NCBI RefSeq assembly: GCF_000369065.1
Contig: NZ_KB849801.1
Span: 1 to 52,096 of the forward strand
Origin: Acinetobacter haemolyticus CIP 64.3 = MTCC 9819
GTDB taxonomy: Bacteria > Pseudomonadota > Gammaproteobacteria > Pseudomonadales > Moraxellaceae
DNA: 52,096 nucleotides
Reading direction: 5' to 3'
A program made the translations under genes and the position numbers. Shown here piece by piece: positions 6,592 to 15,342 of this stretch (within the stretch, counting starts at the first letter, position 1; each line of letters begins with the position of its first letter). The notes under the pieces were generated by a model. The model had not been told where the DNA came from, made no database searches, and worked only from the letters and a program-made list of their open reading frames with translations.

Positions 6592-9500
6592 ATGAATATC
6601 TTGGCAGACAAAGCCCATTATGAAAGTCACTTAGAAGCCTATATTGTGCAAAAACTGCAAGCGCAAGGTTGGGTGGTTGGGCAAAGTAAAAATTATCATA
6701 CCGAATATGCACTCTATCCCGAAGATTTAATCACATGGATTCAAGCTACACAGCCTGAAAAATGGGAAAAACTGCAAGCACTAAATGGTAGTAATACCGA
6801 AAAACGCATCATCGACCGCTTGGATGATGAACTGAATAAGAAAGGCACAATCCATATCTTTCGTAATGGCTTTAGCATGGCGGGCGCAGGCACAATCGAC
6901 CTCAGTGAAAGCGCACCCGAAGATGGACGCAATCAAGCCGTCATTGACCGCTATAACGCCAATATTCTACGTGTTGTCCCACAACTCAAATATCATCCAT
7001 CCAAAGATGCAGGGATTTTGGACCTTGTGTTCTTTATTAACGGCTTGCCAATGGCAACGGTAGAAATTAAGACCGAGTTTAACCAGTCTTTAGAAGATGC
7101 CATTGAGCAATATAAAAATGACCGTAAGCCGATAGACCCTAAAACAAGACGTAAAGAGCCATTGCTGACACCTAAGCGTGGTGCAATTGTGCATTTTGCT
7201 TTGTCTGAATCTGAAATTGCCATGACCACCGCTTTAGATGGTGAAAGCACCTATTTCTTGCCGTTTAACAAAGGTAATCAGGGACATGCAGGCAACCCTC
7301 CTGCGGATGCAGCCAAAGGTGAGGATTATCCAGTGGCGTATTTTTGGGATTATGTCTGCCAACGTGATAATTGGCTGAAAATATTCCATAACTTTGTCTA
7401 TGTGGAAAAGAAAAATAAAGTCGATCTATATGGCAACTGGACTGTACAGGAACGCTTGATTTTTCCACGTTATCACCAGTTTGATGCGGTGAATAAAATC
7501 ATTGCCGATGTGCAAGAAAAAGGCGTAGGACTGAATTATCTGTGTGAACATAGTGCAGGCTCAGGCAAAACCTCTACGATTTCTTGGGTGTGTCATTCAC
7601 TGGTGCGTTTGCGTCATAATGACGGTACACCGTTTTATAACTCCGTCATTGTGGTGACAGACAGAACGGTACTGGATGACCAGTTACAGGAAGCCATTCA
7701 ACAATTAGACCATCAGAAAGGCTTAATTGCTGCAATTAACCGTGATGACAAAGAACATGCAGGCAAATCGAAAAGCAAACAGCTTGAAGATGCACTGTTG
7801 TCCAATAAACAGATCATTATTGTGACCATTCAGACTTTCCCGCATGTGATGGAAGCGATTCTAACCAATACCAGTTTAAGCGACCGTAACTACGGTATTG
7901 TCATTGATGAAGCACATACCTCGCAAACAGGCTCAACAGCATCTAAACTGCAAGCGACATTGGCATTGCAGTCGGGTGAAGCAATGGCTAACCTGACTGT
8001 TGAGGAATTACTTGAGCAGATTCAAAAAGCCCGTGTACAGTCTAAAAACATCAGTCACTTTGCCTTTACTGCAACCCCAAAACACTCGACTAAAATGCTG
8101 TTTGGACGCACTAAAAATGGTGAGCCTGCCAGTGATGACAACTTGCCTGAATCCTTTCATTTGTATCCGCAACGTCAAGCCATCGAAGAAGGCTTTATTT
8201 TAGATGTACTGCAAGGCTACGTGCCTTATAAAACAGCTTTTAAACTCGGCGGTGAAGCTGTTGATGATGATAAACGGGTCAATTCTAAAGCAGCCAAAAA
8301 AGCCTTAGCCCGTTGGATGGCTTTACACGCGACCAATGTCACCCAAAAGGTGCAGTTTATTATTCAACACTTTCACCACAATGTTGCCAATTTGCTTAAT
8401 GGTCAAGCCAAAGCCATGATCGTGACCAGTTCACGCCCTGCGGCAGCACGATATAAAATTGCCTTGGAAAAATATATTGAAGATAACCCTGAATACAGTG
8501 CCTACCGTGTCTTAGTGGCATTTTCGGGTAAGCTCACGGGCAAACAGATTAGCCATGAAGCAGATGGTGATACCGAAAACGGGGCGCTATTTCAAGTTGG
8601 TGAAGATGCTGAATTTACCGAAGCCAATATGAATGCCGATGCACCTAATTCTGATTTACGCATCGCATTTGACCGCCCTGAATATCGTTTAATGGTAGTG
8701 GCGAATAAATTCCAAACAGGTTTTGACCAACCCAAACTCTGCGCCATGTATCTTGATAAAGTCATTGCCAATGAGGTTGAAGTGGTACAAACCTTGTCAC
8801 GCTTGAATCGTACTACCACTGGCAAAGATCAAACCTTTGTAATTGACTTTGTAAATGACCCTGAATGGATTTTAAAGTGCTTCAAAAAGTACGATAACGG
8901 GGCAACAATGGTGGATGTACAAGACCCGAATGTGGTTTATACCATCAAAGATAATATTGAAGAACTTGATCTGATTACCGAAGATGATTTGGAGGAGTTT
9001 AAAGCAGCTCGTTTTAAAACTATCCGCGATATTAGTAATCATGATTTCAAAGAAACCACACATCCCGACCTGTTTAAAGCAACCGATCGTGTCGCCCGCC
9101 TGTTTAACCAAAAACTGAAAATGCTCAAACAGGCGATTGTGCTACAGGAAACCGCATTTGATCAAGCCAAAGCAGACGGCAATGATGAAGGCGCAGAAAA
9201 AGCGGAATTTGAGCGCAAGCAGTTAGACGTAGAATTACAAACTTTAATGCGCTTTAAAGGCAATTTGGATAAGTTTAGCCGTATTTATTCCTATGTAGCA
9301 CAGCTTATTGACTTTGGCGATCCTGAACTTGAAAACTTCTCGGCATTTACCAAGCTCTTATCCAAACGATTAAATGGTATGTCTGCTAAAGAAATTGATA
9401 TTTCAGGCTTGGTACTGACTGGCTTTGGCATCTTTAAAAAGAAACTTAAAACCGATGATACAGATCATCCCGAAGCGGATGAACCTCAACCATTAGCCCC

Positions 9501-9876
9501 CATCCAAGGCACAGCGAACGGTGACTTACAGCCAAACAAAATGACTTATCTCAAAGAAGTGATCGAGCTGATTGCACAGACCTTTGGGGATATTTCTACC
9601 CGTGAAGAACAGGTGGTGTACATCAATCATTTAGTAACCATTCTACGAAATAACGATGTAGTTATGGCTCAGATTGAAAATAATCCTGAAGCCACAGCCT
9701 TGCAAGGTAATTTGCCATCGGCAACGAAAGGCGCAATTATTCAAGCACTGACCTCACATCAAGACTTATCAGCATTGTTGCTCAAGACCGATGCACAAGC
9801 GATGCAGAATGTGATCAAGGTGCTGTATAAATTGCTTAAAGATGGTGAAACCATTGATGTGCATCGTCTAACATAA
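6592..9876 (+). CDS. hsdR: Type I restriction-modification system, restriction and translocation subunit
   Basis: HsdR pumps DNA with its helicase motor and cuts it at a distance from unmethylated sites. The 1,094-residue protein has the N-terminal PD-(D/E)xK nuclease (D144 in LDLVFFINGLP, E158 and K160 in VEIKTEF), Walker A AGSGKTS around residues 322-328, the DEAH box at residue 439, and helicase motif III FTATP. A C-terminal region would bind the methylase core. The ATG at 6592 follows AGGGGAAT at a good distance. All key residues seen are intact, so the system is probably active. The transposase gene starts 12 bp downstream. The 110 bp before it holds a decayed gene. Confidence 0.93.
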   Translation: MNILADKAHYESHLEAYIVQKLQAQGWVVGQSKNYHTEYALYPEDLITWIQATQPEKWEKLQALNGSNTEKRIIDRLDDELNKKGTIHIFRNGFSMAGAGTIDLSESAPEDGRNQAVIDRYNANILRVVPQLKYHPSKDAGILDLVFFINGLPMATVEIKTEFNQSLEDAIEQYKNDRKPIDPKTRRKEPLLTPKRGAIVHFALSESEIAMTTALDGESTYFLPFNKGNQGHAGNPPADAAKGEDYPVAYFWDYVCQRDNWLKIFHNFVYVEKKNKVDLYGNWTVQERLIFPRYHQFDAVNKIIADVQEKGVGLNYLCEHSAGSGKTSTISWVCHSLVRLRHNDGTPFYNSVIVVTDRTVLDDQLQEAIQQLDHQKGLIAAINRDDKEHAGKSKSKQLEDALLSNKQIIIVTIQTFPHVMEAILTNTSLSDRNYGIVIDEAHTSQTGSTASKLQATLALQSGEAMANLTVEELLEQIQKARVQSKNISHFAFTATPKHSTKMLFGRTKNGEPASDDNLPESFHLYPQRQAIEEGFILDVLQGYVPYKTAFKLGGEAVDDDKRVNSKAAKKALARWMALHATNVTQKVQFIIQHFHHNVANLLNGQAKAMIVTSSRPAAARYKIALEKYIEDNPEYSAYRVLVAFSGKLTGKQISHEADGDTENGALFQVGEDAEFTEANMNADAPNSDLRIAFDRPEYRLMVVANKFQTGFDQPKLCAMYLDKVIANEVEVVQTLSRLNRTTTGKDQTFVIDFVNDPEWILKCFKKYDNGATMVDVQDPNVVYTIKDNIEELDLITEDDLEEFKAARFKTIRDISNHDFKETTHPDLFKATDRVARLFNQKLKMLKQAIVLQETAFDQAKADGNDEGAEKAEFERKQLDVELQTLMRFKGNLDKFSRIYSYVAQLIDFGDPELENFSAFTKLLSKRLNGMSAKEIDISGLVLTGFGIFKKKLKTDDTDHPEADEPQPLAPIQGTANGDLQPNKMTYLKEVIELIAQTFGDISTREEQVVYINHLVTILRNNDVVMAQIENNPEATALQGNLPSATKGAIIQALTSHQDLSALLLKTDAQAMQNVIKVLYKLLKDGETIDVHRLT

Positions 9877-9888
9877 CGGAGTATTGGA

Positions 9889-11238
9889 ATGATTGATATT
9901 CTGCAACTGGAAGGGGTACAGCCGATAGATTACCGTAATGAAGATGGCTGTATTATGATTACTGTACAGCCAAGCGGTGAGCATTTGGAAACATGCCCTG
10001 AATGCGGTGGACGCTTATATAAGCACGGTCAGCGTATCAATCATTTTGCTGATACCCCCTTGCAGATGCAACCAGTAAAAATTGAGGTGATACGAACACG
10101 CTATCGCTGTTCTGAATGCAAAAGCATGATAACACCTCAACTCAGCTTCTTAGATGAAAAACGCAGAGCGACCCATCGGCTGATTCAGCAAGTACGCAAG
10201 CGTTGCTTAGATCGAACTTTTACACAGCTTGCCGAAGATACGGGTGTAGTCGTGAACACCATTAAAAACATTACGCTCGATTTCGTGGAGGAATTAGAAC
10301 GAGATATTAAGTTTGAAACTCCAACGATTATGGGTATTGATGAACTTAAATTGATGGGAACATATCGCTGTGTCATCACCAACCTTGCTATGAACAGCTT
10401 ATATGATATGTTGCCTGAAAGAACTCAAGATACATTGATACCATACTTCGCCAAACTGCCTGATGCAGAAAAAGTAGAATGGATTTGTAGTGATATGTGG
10501 CGACCCTTCAAAAAGTCATTCCGTCTGCACCTACCAAATGCCAAGTTGGTTATTGATAAGTTTCATGTAGTGAGAATGGCAAGTGAAGCTTTAGACACTG
10601 AACGTAAAGCTTTACAAAGTAGTTTGGACCGTGATGCCCGACTGAATATGAAAAAACATTTACGGTGGATACTGCTTAGACGACCAAATTCATTGACCGA
10701 AGATCAACAAAGAATTTTAGGAAATTTAGAAAAATGGCATCCTGAATTTAAGGAAGCTTATGACCTCAAAGAGCAGTTTTATAATATTTATGAAGCAACA
10801 ACCAAAGACGATGCCATACAAAGGTTTCATGAATGGGAAAGCAGTATTCCCAAATATTTAAAGTCTTTCCGTGACGTTGCTAAAACTGTGAATAATCACT
10901 TTGAGGATATATTCACCTATTGGGATGCGCCAATAAGAATTACCAATGCTTATACTGAGGGGCATAATGGTATTACAAGGGTCGCAAATCGAATGGGACG
11001 AGGATATACCTTTGAGGTGCTTCGAGCAAAAATGTTATATAACAAAGTGGCTCGATCTATTACAACTTTAAAGACTCCATCATCTTCATTAAAATCAACC
11101 GAAGGTTATGAGGGTTTAACTGCATTTCCAACCAAGCAAGAGAAAACTAAGTTGGAATATGGCGCTTATATTCCAACCTTGGTTGAATTGTATGGCGGTG
11201 ATAAAGATTTGGATGAAGAACTAATTTCAACCATATAA
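9889..11238 (+). CDS. tnpA: ISL3-family transposase
   Basis: This 449-residue protein has an N-terminal zinc-ribbon (CPECGG near residue 36 and CSEC near residue 76), a helix-turn-helix region and the ISL3 DDE core. Probable catalytic residues are D151 (MGIDELKLMGTY), D202 (CSDMW) and E357 (YTEGHNG). The region LVIDKFHVVR is typical of ISL3. The start at 9889 is preceded by GGAG. It lies 12 bp after the hsdR stop with no terminator or inverted repeat between, so it is probably expressed from the R-M operon. Its stop TAA lies within the right terminal repeat. No catalytic residue is missing, so the element may still be mobile. Confidence 0.93.
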   Translation: MIDILQLEGVQPIDYRNEDGCIMITVQPSGEHLETCPECGGRLYKHGQRINHFADTPLQMQPVKIEVIRTRYRCSECKSMITPQLSFLDEKRRATHRLIQQVRKRCLDRTFTQLAEDTGVVVNTIKNITLDFVEELERDIKFETPTIMGIDELKLMGTYRCVITNLAMNSLYDMLPERTQDTLIPYFAKLPDAEKVEWICSDMWRPFKKSFRLHLPNAKLVIDKFHVVRMASEALDTERKALQSSLDRDARLNMKKHLRWILLRRPNSLTEDQQRILGNLEKWHPEFKEAYDLKEQFYNIYEATTKDDAIQRFHEWESSIPKYLKSFRDVAKTVNNHFEDIFTYWDAPIRITNAYTEGHNGITRVANRMGRGYTFEVLRAKMLYNKVARSITTLKTPSSSLKSTEGYEGLTAFPTKQEKTKLEYGAYIPTLVELYGGDKDLDEELISTI

Positions 11239-11249
11239 TGCAAATAGCC
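11234..11249 (-). repeat. Right terminal inverted repeat of the transposon
   Basis: Read on the minus strand it is GGCTATTTGCATTATA, identical to 194-209. It overlaps the last codons of the transposase gene. Confidence 0.92.
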
Positions 11250-11257
11250 AAAATTTA
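11250..11257. repeat. Right 8-bp target-site duplication of the transposon
   Basis: AAAATTTA is identical to 186-193 and directly adjoins the right inverted repeat. Confidence 0.9.
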
Positions 11258-11808
11258 AAGCTTATGTTGATCTTTTGGAAGAAAAAATTGATTTATTGAG
11301 TGCTACAGAAATTGAGATAGCCAAATATTGCTTTTTTAATACAACTAATTTACAAAAGGGTAAGATTAAAAAATTCTGTCAAAAAATCAGAGAAAACTCG
11401 GTTCAAATTAAGGGAAAGCGTGCAAAACAACCAATTGAAATCAGTAAAATATCTTTTAATGCAGCTAGTGATATCCACCTATTACATGTAGCAAATATGA
11501 TGGATGGAGAATATTTGGATGAAAAAAAGCAAGATTGTTGGGTAGTAACAACAGATAAAAAATTAGCTGCTTTTTGTGAACTTTTTCATCAAGTAAGTAT
11601 TGATGGGGTACTACAGCCCTATGCTATTGCAACAGTGCCTGATGAAATGATAGATAGTGAATATTGGCAATCGGCAAATGAATATTTTGCATTAAAAAGT
11701 ATAAATCGTAGGGCACATCATTTATCAACAAAAATTGATCTAGATAAACTACTTTTAGTTGTAAACGATGCTGTTGATAAGATTGAAAGAGATTTTAAAT
11801 ATTTATGA
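11258..11808 (+). pseudogene. 3' part of the interrupted PIN-like protein gene
   Basis: The frame continues from the fragment at 95-193 across the transposon and runs to TAA at 11806-11808. The stretch SDIHLLHVANMM followed by DCWVVTTDKKLAAF resembles the C-terminal half of PIN-like nuclease domains, where a conserved Asp is followed by an acidic (T/S)xDxxL segment. The family assignment is from pattern only. A TTG at 11275 could start a 177-residue product, but it has no convincing ribosome-binding site and would lack the N-terminal part. The gene was therefore broken twice, by the IS5-type element and by the transposon. Confidence 0.65.
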
Positions 11809-11823
11809 GTATTAATAAATGCA

Positions 11824-11853
11824 AACAACCTGTCATAAGACAGGCTGTTTTTA
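11824..11853. terminator. Bidirectional terminator between the PIN-like remnant and alpA
   Basis: AACAACCTGTC, loop ATAA, GACAGGCTGTT followed by a T-run forms a compact stem. It lies between convergent genes and can serve both. Confidence 0.7.
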
Positions 11854-11854
11854 T

Positions 11855-12121
11855 TTATGCTGCTTTAAGCTCTTTTTGCTCAAGCCAGTTATTAATCTGG
11901 CTTTCGCACCAAGTGGGCATACTTGCAGTCAAATACGTAGGTTCTGGGAAATCACCTCGACGGATCATCTTCCAGAAGGTCGACTCTGCGATATTCAGCA
12001 GACCTTTACTTGCAGGCTTATGAGAGAGCCGTCTTCTACGACCCTTACGATCAACATAGTCTTTTGCAGGACGTTCAGGGTAGTTTACGAGGTCTTTTAC
12101 TCGATAGCGTTTTTCAATCAT
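11855..12121 (-). CDS. AlpA-family transcriptional regulator
   Basis: This 88-residue basic protein has a MerR-like winged-helix core of the AlpA type: the recognition segment ESTFWKMIRRGDFPEP is the characteristic family signature. AlpA proteins act in prophages and genomic islands as activators of integrase or excision genes. The ATG at 12121 was chosen over an upstream TTG because AGGA lies 8 bp before it. No integrase is present in the window, so the target is not visible here. It is preceded by an inverted repeat (12161-12196) and by two minus-strand genes of the same apparent element. Confidence 0.8.
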   Translation of the reverse strand: MIEKRYRVKDLVNYPERPAKDYVDRKGRRRRLSHKPASKGLLNIAESTFWKMIRRGDFPEPTYLTASMPTWCESQINNWLEQKELKAA

Positions 12122-12160
12122 ATCTTTGTTCCTATTCAATCAGCATTGGTTGCTGATGCC

Positions 12161-12196
12161 GATACCGTTGAGATTTAATGCGTTCTCGACGGTATC
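12161..12196. promoter_or_regulatory. 13-bp inverted repeat upstream of alpA
   Basis: GATACCGTTGAGA (12161-12173) and TCTCGACGGTATC (12184-12196) are inverted copies with one mismatch (a possible G-U pair) and a 10-base loop. It has no T-run on the minus strand, so an operator or attenuator ahead of alpA fits better than a terminator. Confidence 0.5.
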
Positions 12197-12236
12197 AAGT
12201 TATTCGGGTGATGCCTTATTTCTGTTAGTTATAGCT

Positions 12237-13244
12237 TTAAGTAGATGGATCATCGGCTTGATAGAACACTTCAAAAGAGGATTTATTATCAAAAATCCGA
12301 AGATAGTGGTCTGTACCTACCAAATAGGCCTTTAGAATTTGAAGCCGTTTACCAAAATTGATTTGATTGACGTTATAGAAAATTGGCGTCAATAATTTGG
12401 GTAGGGGTGTCCATACCGAGTGAATCAATCCAGTCTGGTCGATGAATTGATTCAGACTCTGATAAATTTTAGTTTCTTCAAAGGGAATGAAGTCACTTGT
12501 TTTTCTTGCAACGAAGAAAAACAAGTTCAGATTTACCTGCTGAAATCGATTGGCTTCCCATTTTCCAACGATACCGAGAATATCTGCCTTTTTAGTGTCC
12601 TGAGCAACTGAGACGATCTCCTGAATATGGTGATCAAAGAGTAGGTAATTTCGGCTTAAATTCTCATGACTGGTTTTACTGACATCATTGATCAATGTCA
12701 TACAATAGACATCAAATGAACGTGTCAGTTCCAGTAGATTGGTTATGAAACTTTCGTAAAACCAGTGTCCCTTTCCAAGCGCTCTTGTCCAAGCCTTTTC
12801 TCGGTTTTTATGCTTTTGGGTTAAAATAAGCATTTTGTAATGTGCCATATACATATCAACCGCAACTTCAAAGTTGGGATGTAAATGATCCATCATAGGT
12901 AACTGATGTTGTTCTATAAGTTCCTTTTGCAACTGGATTCTTGGTGAAAGTTGGATACATGGAATTGTACCAAGTAGATATGGGTTAACTTTCATTCCAT
13001 TCAGGACAGCACAGAATCTGAGCCCAAAAGGCAGCAATTGCAAATTAGGGGCATCACCAAAACTTCGCATCACCTTAAAAATCTTGCTAGACTTTTTGTT
13101 TACCATTTCTGAACCTAAAGCGTCTATCTCATTCAGTGTGGCTTGTTGAGGCGTTGCTAGAGATAAAGAACCAGGCATAGGGATTTGTTGAGGATTCAGA
13201 TTCTCAAGGAAATGTTCAGCATAAGATAATTCAAACTTATTCAT
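12237..13244 (-). CDS. Hypothetical protein downstream of the Gp2/YfjJ-like gene
   Basis: This 335-residue protein is of unknown family. No signal peptide or membrane segment is evident. The sequence is mixed helical, with hydrophobic clusters around VNLNLFFFVARKTSDF. The ATG at 13244 lies right after the upstream gene's stop, and its ribosome-binding site AAGGGG is formed by that gene's last codons, so the two are translationally linked. A role in the same replication or mobilisation function is inferred from this coupling alone. Confidence 0.65.
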   Translation of the reverse strand: MNKFELSYAEHFLENLNPQQIPMPGSLSLATPQQATLNEIDALGSEMVNKKSSKIFKVMRSFGDAPNLQLLPFGLRFCAVLNGMKVNPYLLGTIPCIQLSPRIQLQKELIEQHQLPMMDHLHPNFEVAVDMYMAHYKMLILTQKHKNREKAWTRALGKGHWFYESFITNLLELTRSFDVYCMTLINDVSKTSHENLSRNYLLFDHHIQEIVSVAQDTKKADILGIVGKWEANRFQQVNLNLFFFVARKTSDFIPFEETKIYQSLNQFIDQTGLIHSVWTPLPKLLTPIFYNVNQINFGKRLQILKAYLVGTDHYLRIFDNKSSFEVFYQADDPST

Positions 13245-13249
13245 CAGTA

Positions 13250-14455
13250 TTACCCCTTATAGAACTTTTTGACAGAATCAGGATTTAAAGGCGTACACTT
13301 TTTCTCACGTGGTCTGCCCATGCCTGATCGCTCTTTGGGAGCTACACTTTTTTGAATCGTGCGAAAGCAGGCGAGTGGTCTAAAAAGAAAATATTGATCA
13401 GCTTTTGTTAAATAGGCGAGACAACGACACAAATTATAGATTTTTTCCTGATCGTCATAGGAAATCGTTCCTGTGCAAGGATATTTATAATCTGAGCTGT
13501 TCCGATTGCAATTATGATAAGCACCTCTGCCATTGGTAAGCTTGCCCCAATGTTGACCAATATCTTCTGCCCACTTCACGTCTTTTTGATGATCGTGCCC
13601 ATCCAGTAGAAGAATACAATGCACGTGCTGTCCTTTGTACGGACCATGTTCAAACCGAACCAAATAGCCAATAATTTCTTTAAGCACAGGATTAGAGCGA
13701 AAATCACCAAGCAACCGTTCTACATCTGCTTTAATGGTCATTAGACAATGCACATTGTGTCTAGGACTATTAAAGTCTGGAGAGGTATTAGTCAATTCAG
13801 AAATATCATATCTGTAGTAGAGGTCTAGACGAAGTACCAGTAGTTTGCTGTACGTGTTTAAATATTTACCCAACCATTTAACACTGCTACGGTAATTCTT
13901 CCGGCAGTGCTTTCTGCGCTTTCTGAGTTCACGCTTAGTTTCAGGTCCTAACATGTTTTCTCGAATACGATTTATAAATTGGTTTATTCGCTGAACTATT
14001 TCGATATGACAAGGCTCTAACGGAACGCCAGCAGGAGGCAGCATCTGCAATAAAGGTGTATCTGGATAAGCTGATCTGGCATCAACATAGCTGAGAATTT
14101 CACTCCCAACTTTAAAATGCCCTGACTCAAATAACATACATTGATCAAATGTACTGCGAGATGGTTCAAACCATGGTGATACTTGATAGGTAATAATTTC
14201 ACCTTTAGCAGTCTTGTTTGTCTGAAGCACAATTGCGGGAGTTTTGTTTTCCGCACAATGGATTGATAGACGAGAGATAGCTATCATCGTCGTGTATTGA
14301 TGTTCATCTGGTACCCGCAGATGGTACGGTACGTTATCAAAAGACATGAGTTGGAATAAATCCACCTCACGGTCATCAAGTATTTCTCGATCCGATAACT
14401 CAAAACAACCAGCCGTAGAAAGAGCATTAGCAAGCGGGTTAAAGGGAAGGTTCAT
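13250..14455 (-). CDS. Inovirus-type Gp2 / YagK-YfjJ C-terminal domain protein
   Basis: This 401-residue protein resembles the YfjJ and inovirus-Gp2 family, which is found in filamentous phages and cryptic prophages and is presumed to act in replication. Supporting features are the central segment YKGQHVHCILLLDGHD with an HxH pair, preceded by many basic residues, and a downstream tyrosine in LCRCLAYLTKADQYF. These suggest a rolling-circle (HUH-like) fold, but the catalytic assignment is not secure. The ATG at 14455 has AGAGG 7 bp upstream. The AlpA plus YfjJ pairing recalls E. coli cryptic prophage CP4-57, where alpA and yfjJ are near neighbours. Confidence 0.65.
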   Translation of the reverse strand: MNLPFNPLANALSTAGCFELSDREILDDREVDLFQLMSFDNVPYHLRVPDEHQYTTMIAISRLSIHCAENKTPAIVLQTNKTAKGEIITYQVSPWFEPSRSTFDQCMLFESGHFKVGSEILSYVDARSAYPDTPLLQMLPPAGVPLEPCHIEIVQRINQFINRIRENMLGPETKRELRKRRKHCRKNYRSSVKWLGKYLNTYSKLLVLRLDLYYRYDISELTNTSPDFNSPRHNVHCLMTIKADVERLLGDFRSNPVLKEIIGYLVRFEHGPYKGQHVHCILLLDGHDHQKDVKWAEDIGQHWGKLTNGRGAYHNCNRNSSDYKYPCTGTISYDDQEKIYNLCRCLAYLTKADQYFLFRPLACFRTIQKSVAPKERSGMGRPREKKCTPLNPDSVKKFYKG

Positions 14456-15342
14456 ATAATTTCCTCTAAGCAGAAATTTAGGCAATAAAGTGCCTGCATT
14501 GATGATTTACAGGTCATCAATGGCGGTTAATCAAAGAGGATATTCATCGATTCGATTTATTTAGGCACGAGAGAATACCAGACGCAATTCATAGTAAATG
14601 CGCGATTGATTTCCTGATGAGAATGGGCTAGTTTGTATTTGTATACGCTTCAATGTCTGAGTTCATTTGTGAATCACTCATTCATATGATCGTGATAACA
14701 ATCAATGAGTTTGATCGACTGGAATCTCTCCAACTCATTTCAATATCTAATAAATATATTCATATAGATAAATATAATTAAATTAATAACCCGAACTCTC
14801 AAGTGCCAATAAATCGAAAATCCATATGGATATCCATTAATTTTTCATTCATTTGTTGCGTTGATCACTTCAATAGTTAGTCCCCTTTTCAGAAATGATT
14901 CATATGCAAAAGTATCTATTTGATGATCGGGGATTAGCAGGTCCAAATATTCATTTTCCACAGCAGATCATCAGCAAAAGCGAGTAGCTCATGAGCATTA
15001 GTGTACTAGGATTAAGTTTTGAGGTTTTTTTAAGCAAAATCTAAAAAGATTTAGCTAGCGTCTTTTTTTTGTTATTGATTTTTAAAGATTAATTTAATTT
15101 GTTTTTTCATGGGTTAAATTTATGTTTACAACTGAGATAATCAGTGATTTGATGTAGCTAGAAGTGTGATTGGGATGATTAGACAGATAAACTCAAGCCA
15201 ATAACCGAGCTGTTGTAGGTATTAGTATTAAAATTCAACAGTATTCCCAATAGGGTATAGAGCTTTATGGTAAAGTGTTGAAATACAATTGAAAGATGTT
15301 AACTTAAATGATACGGGTACTAACTTTAGATTAGGTGACTAA
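14456..15342. other. 887-bp intergenic region, AT-rich
   Basis: I see no convincing coding frame. It must contain the promoter for the minus-strand Gp2-like operon and for the plus-strand gene at 15343. A weak hairpin (AAATC, loop TAAAAA, GATTT, then AGCTAGCGTC and a T-run) lies near 15038-15069. TTCATATG occurs more than once (14682-14689 and 14899-14906). No tRNA is seen. Confidence 0.5.

Larger units (their letters stand above)
194..11249 (+). mobile_element. 11,056-bp ISL3-family transposon carrying a TIR/NTPase module and a type I R-M system
   Basis: The boundaries are set by the 16-bp perfect terminal inverted repeats GGCTATTTGCATTATA (194-209 and, inverted, 11234-11249) and the perfect 8-bp duplication AAAATTTA outside them. 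The interrupted PIN-like gene resumes in frame on the far side. The only transposase is an ISL3-type protein at the right end, whose stop codon lies inside the right inverted repeat. No second ISL3 copy or internal left end lies just before the transposase, so this is one long element with cargo rather than a short IS beside unrelated genes. From left to right the cargo is an NTPase and a TIR gene (minus), then hsdM, hsdS, a decayed gene and hsdR (plus). Boundaries, repeats and duplication are read directly; past movement of the whole unit is the inference. Confidence 0.9.
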
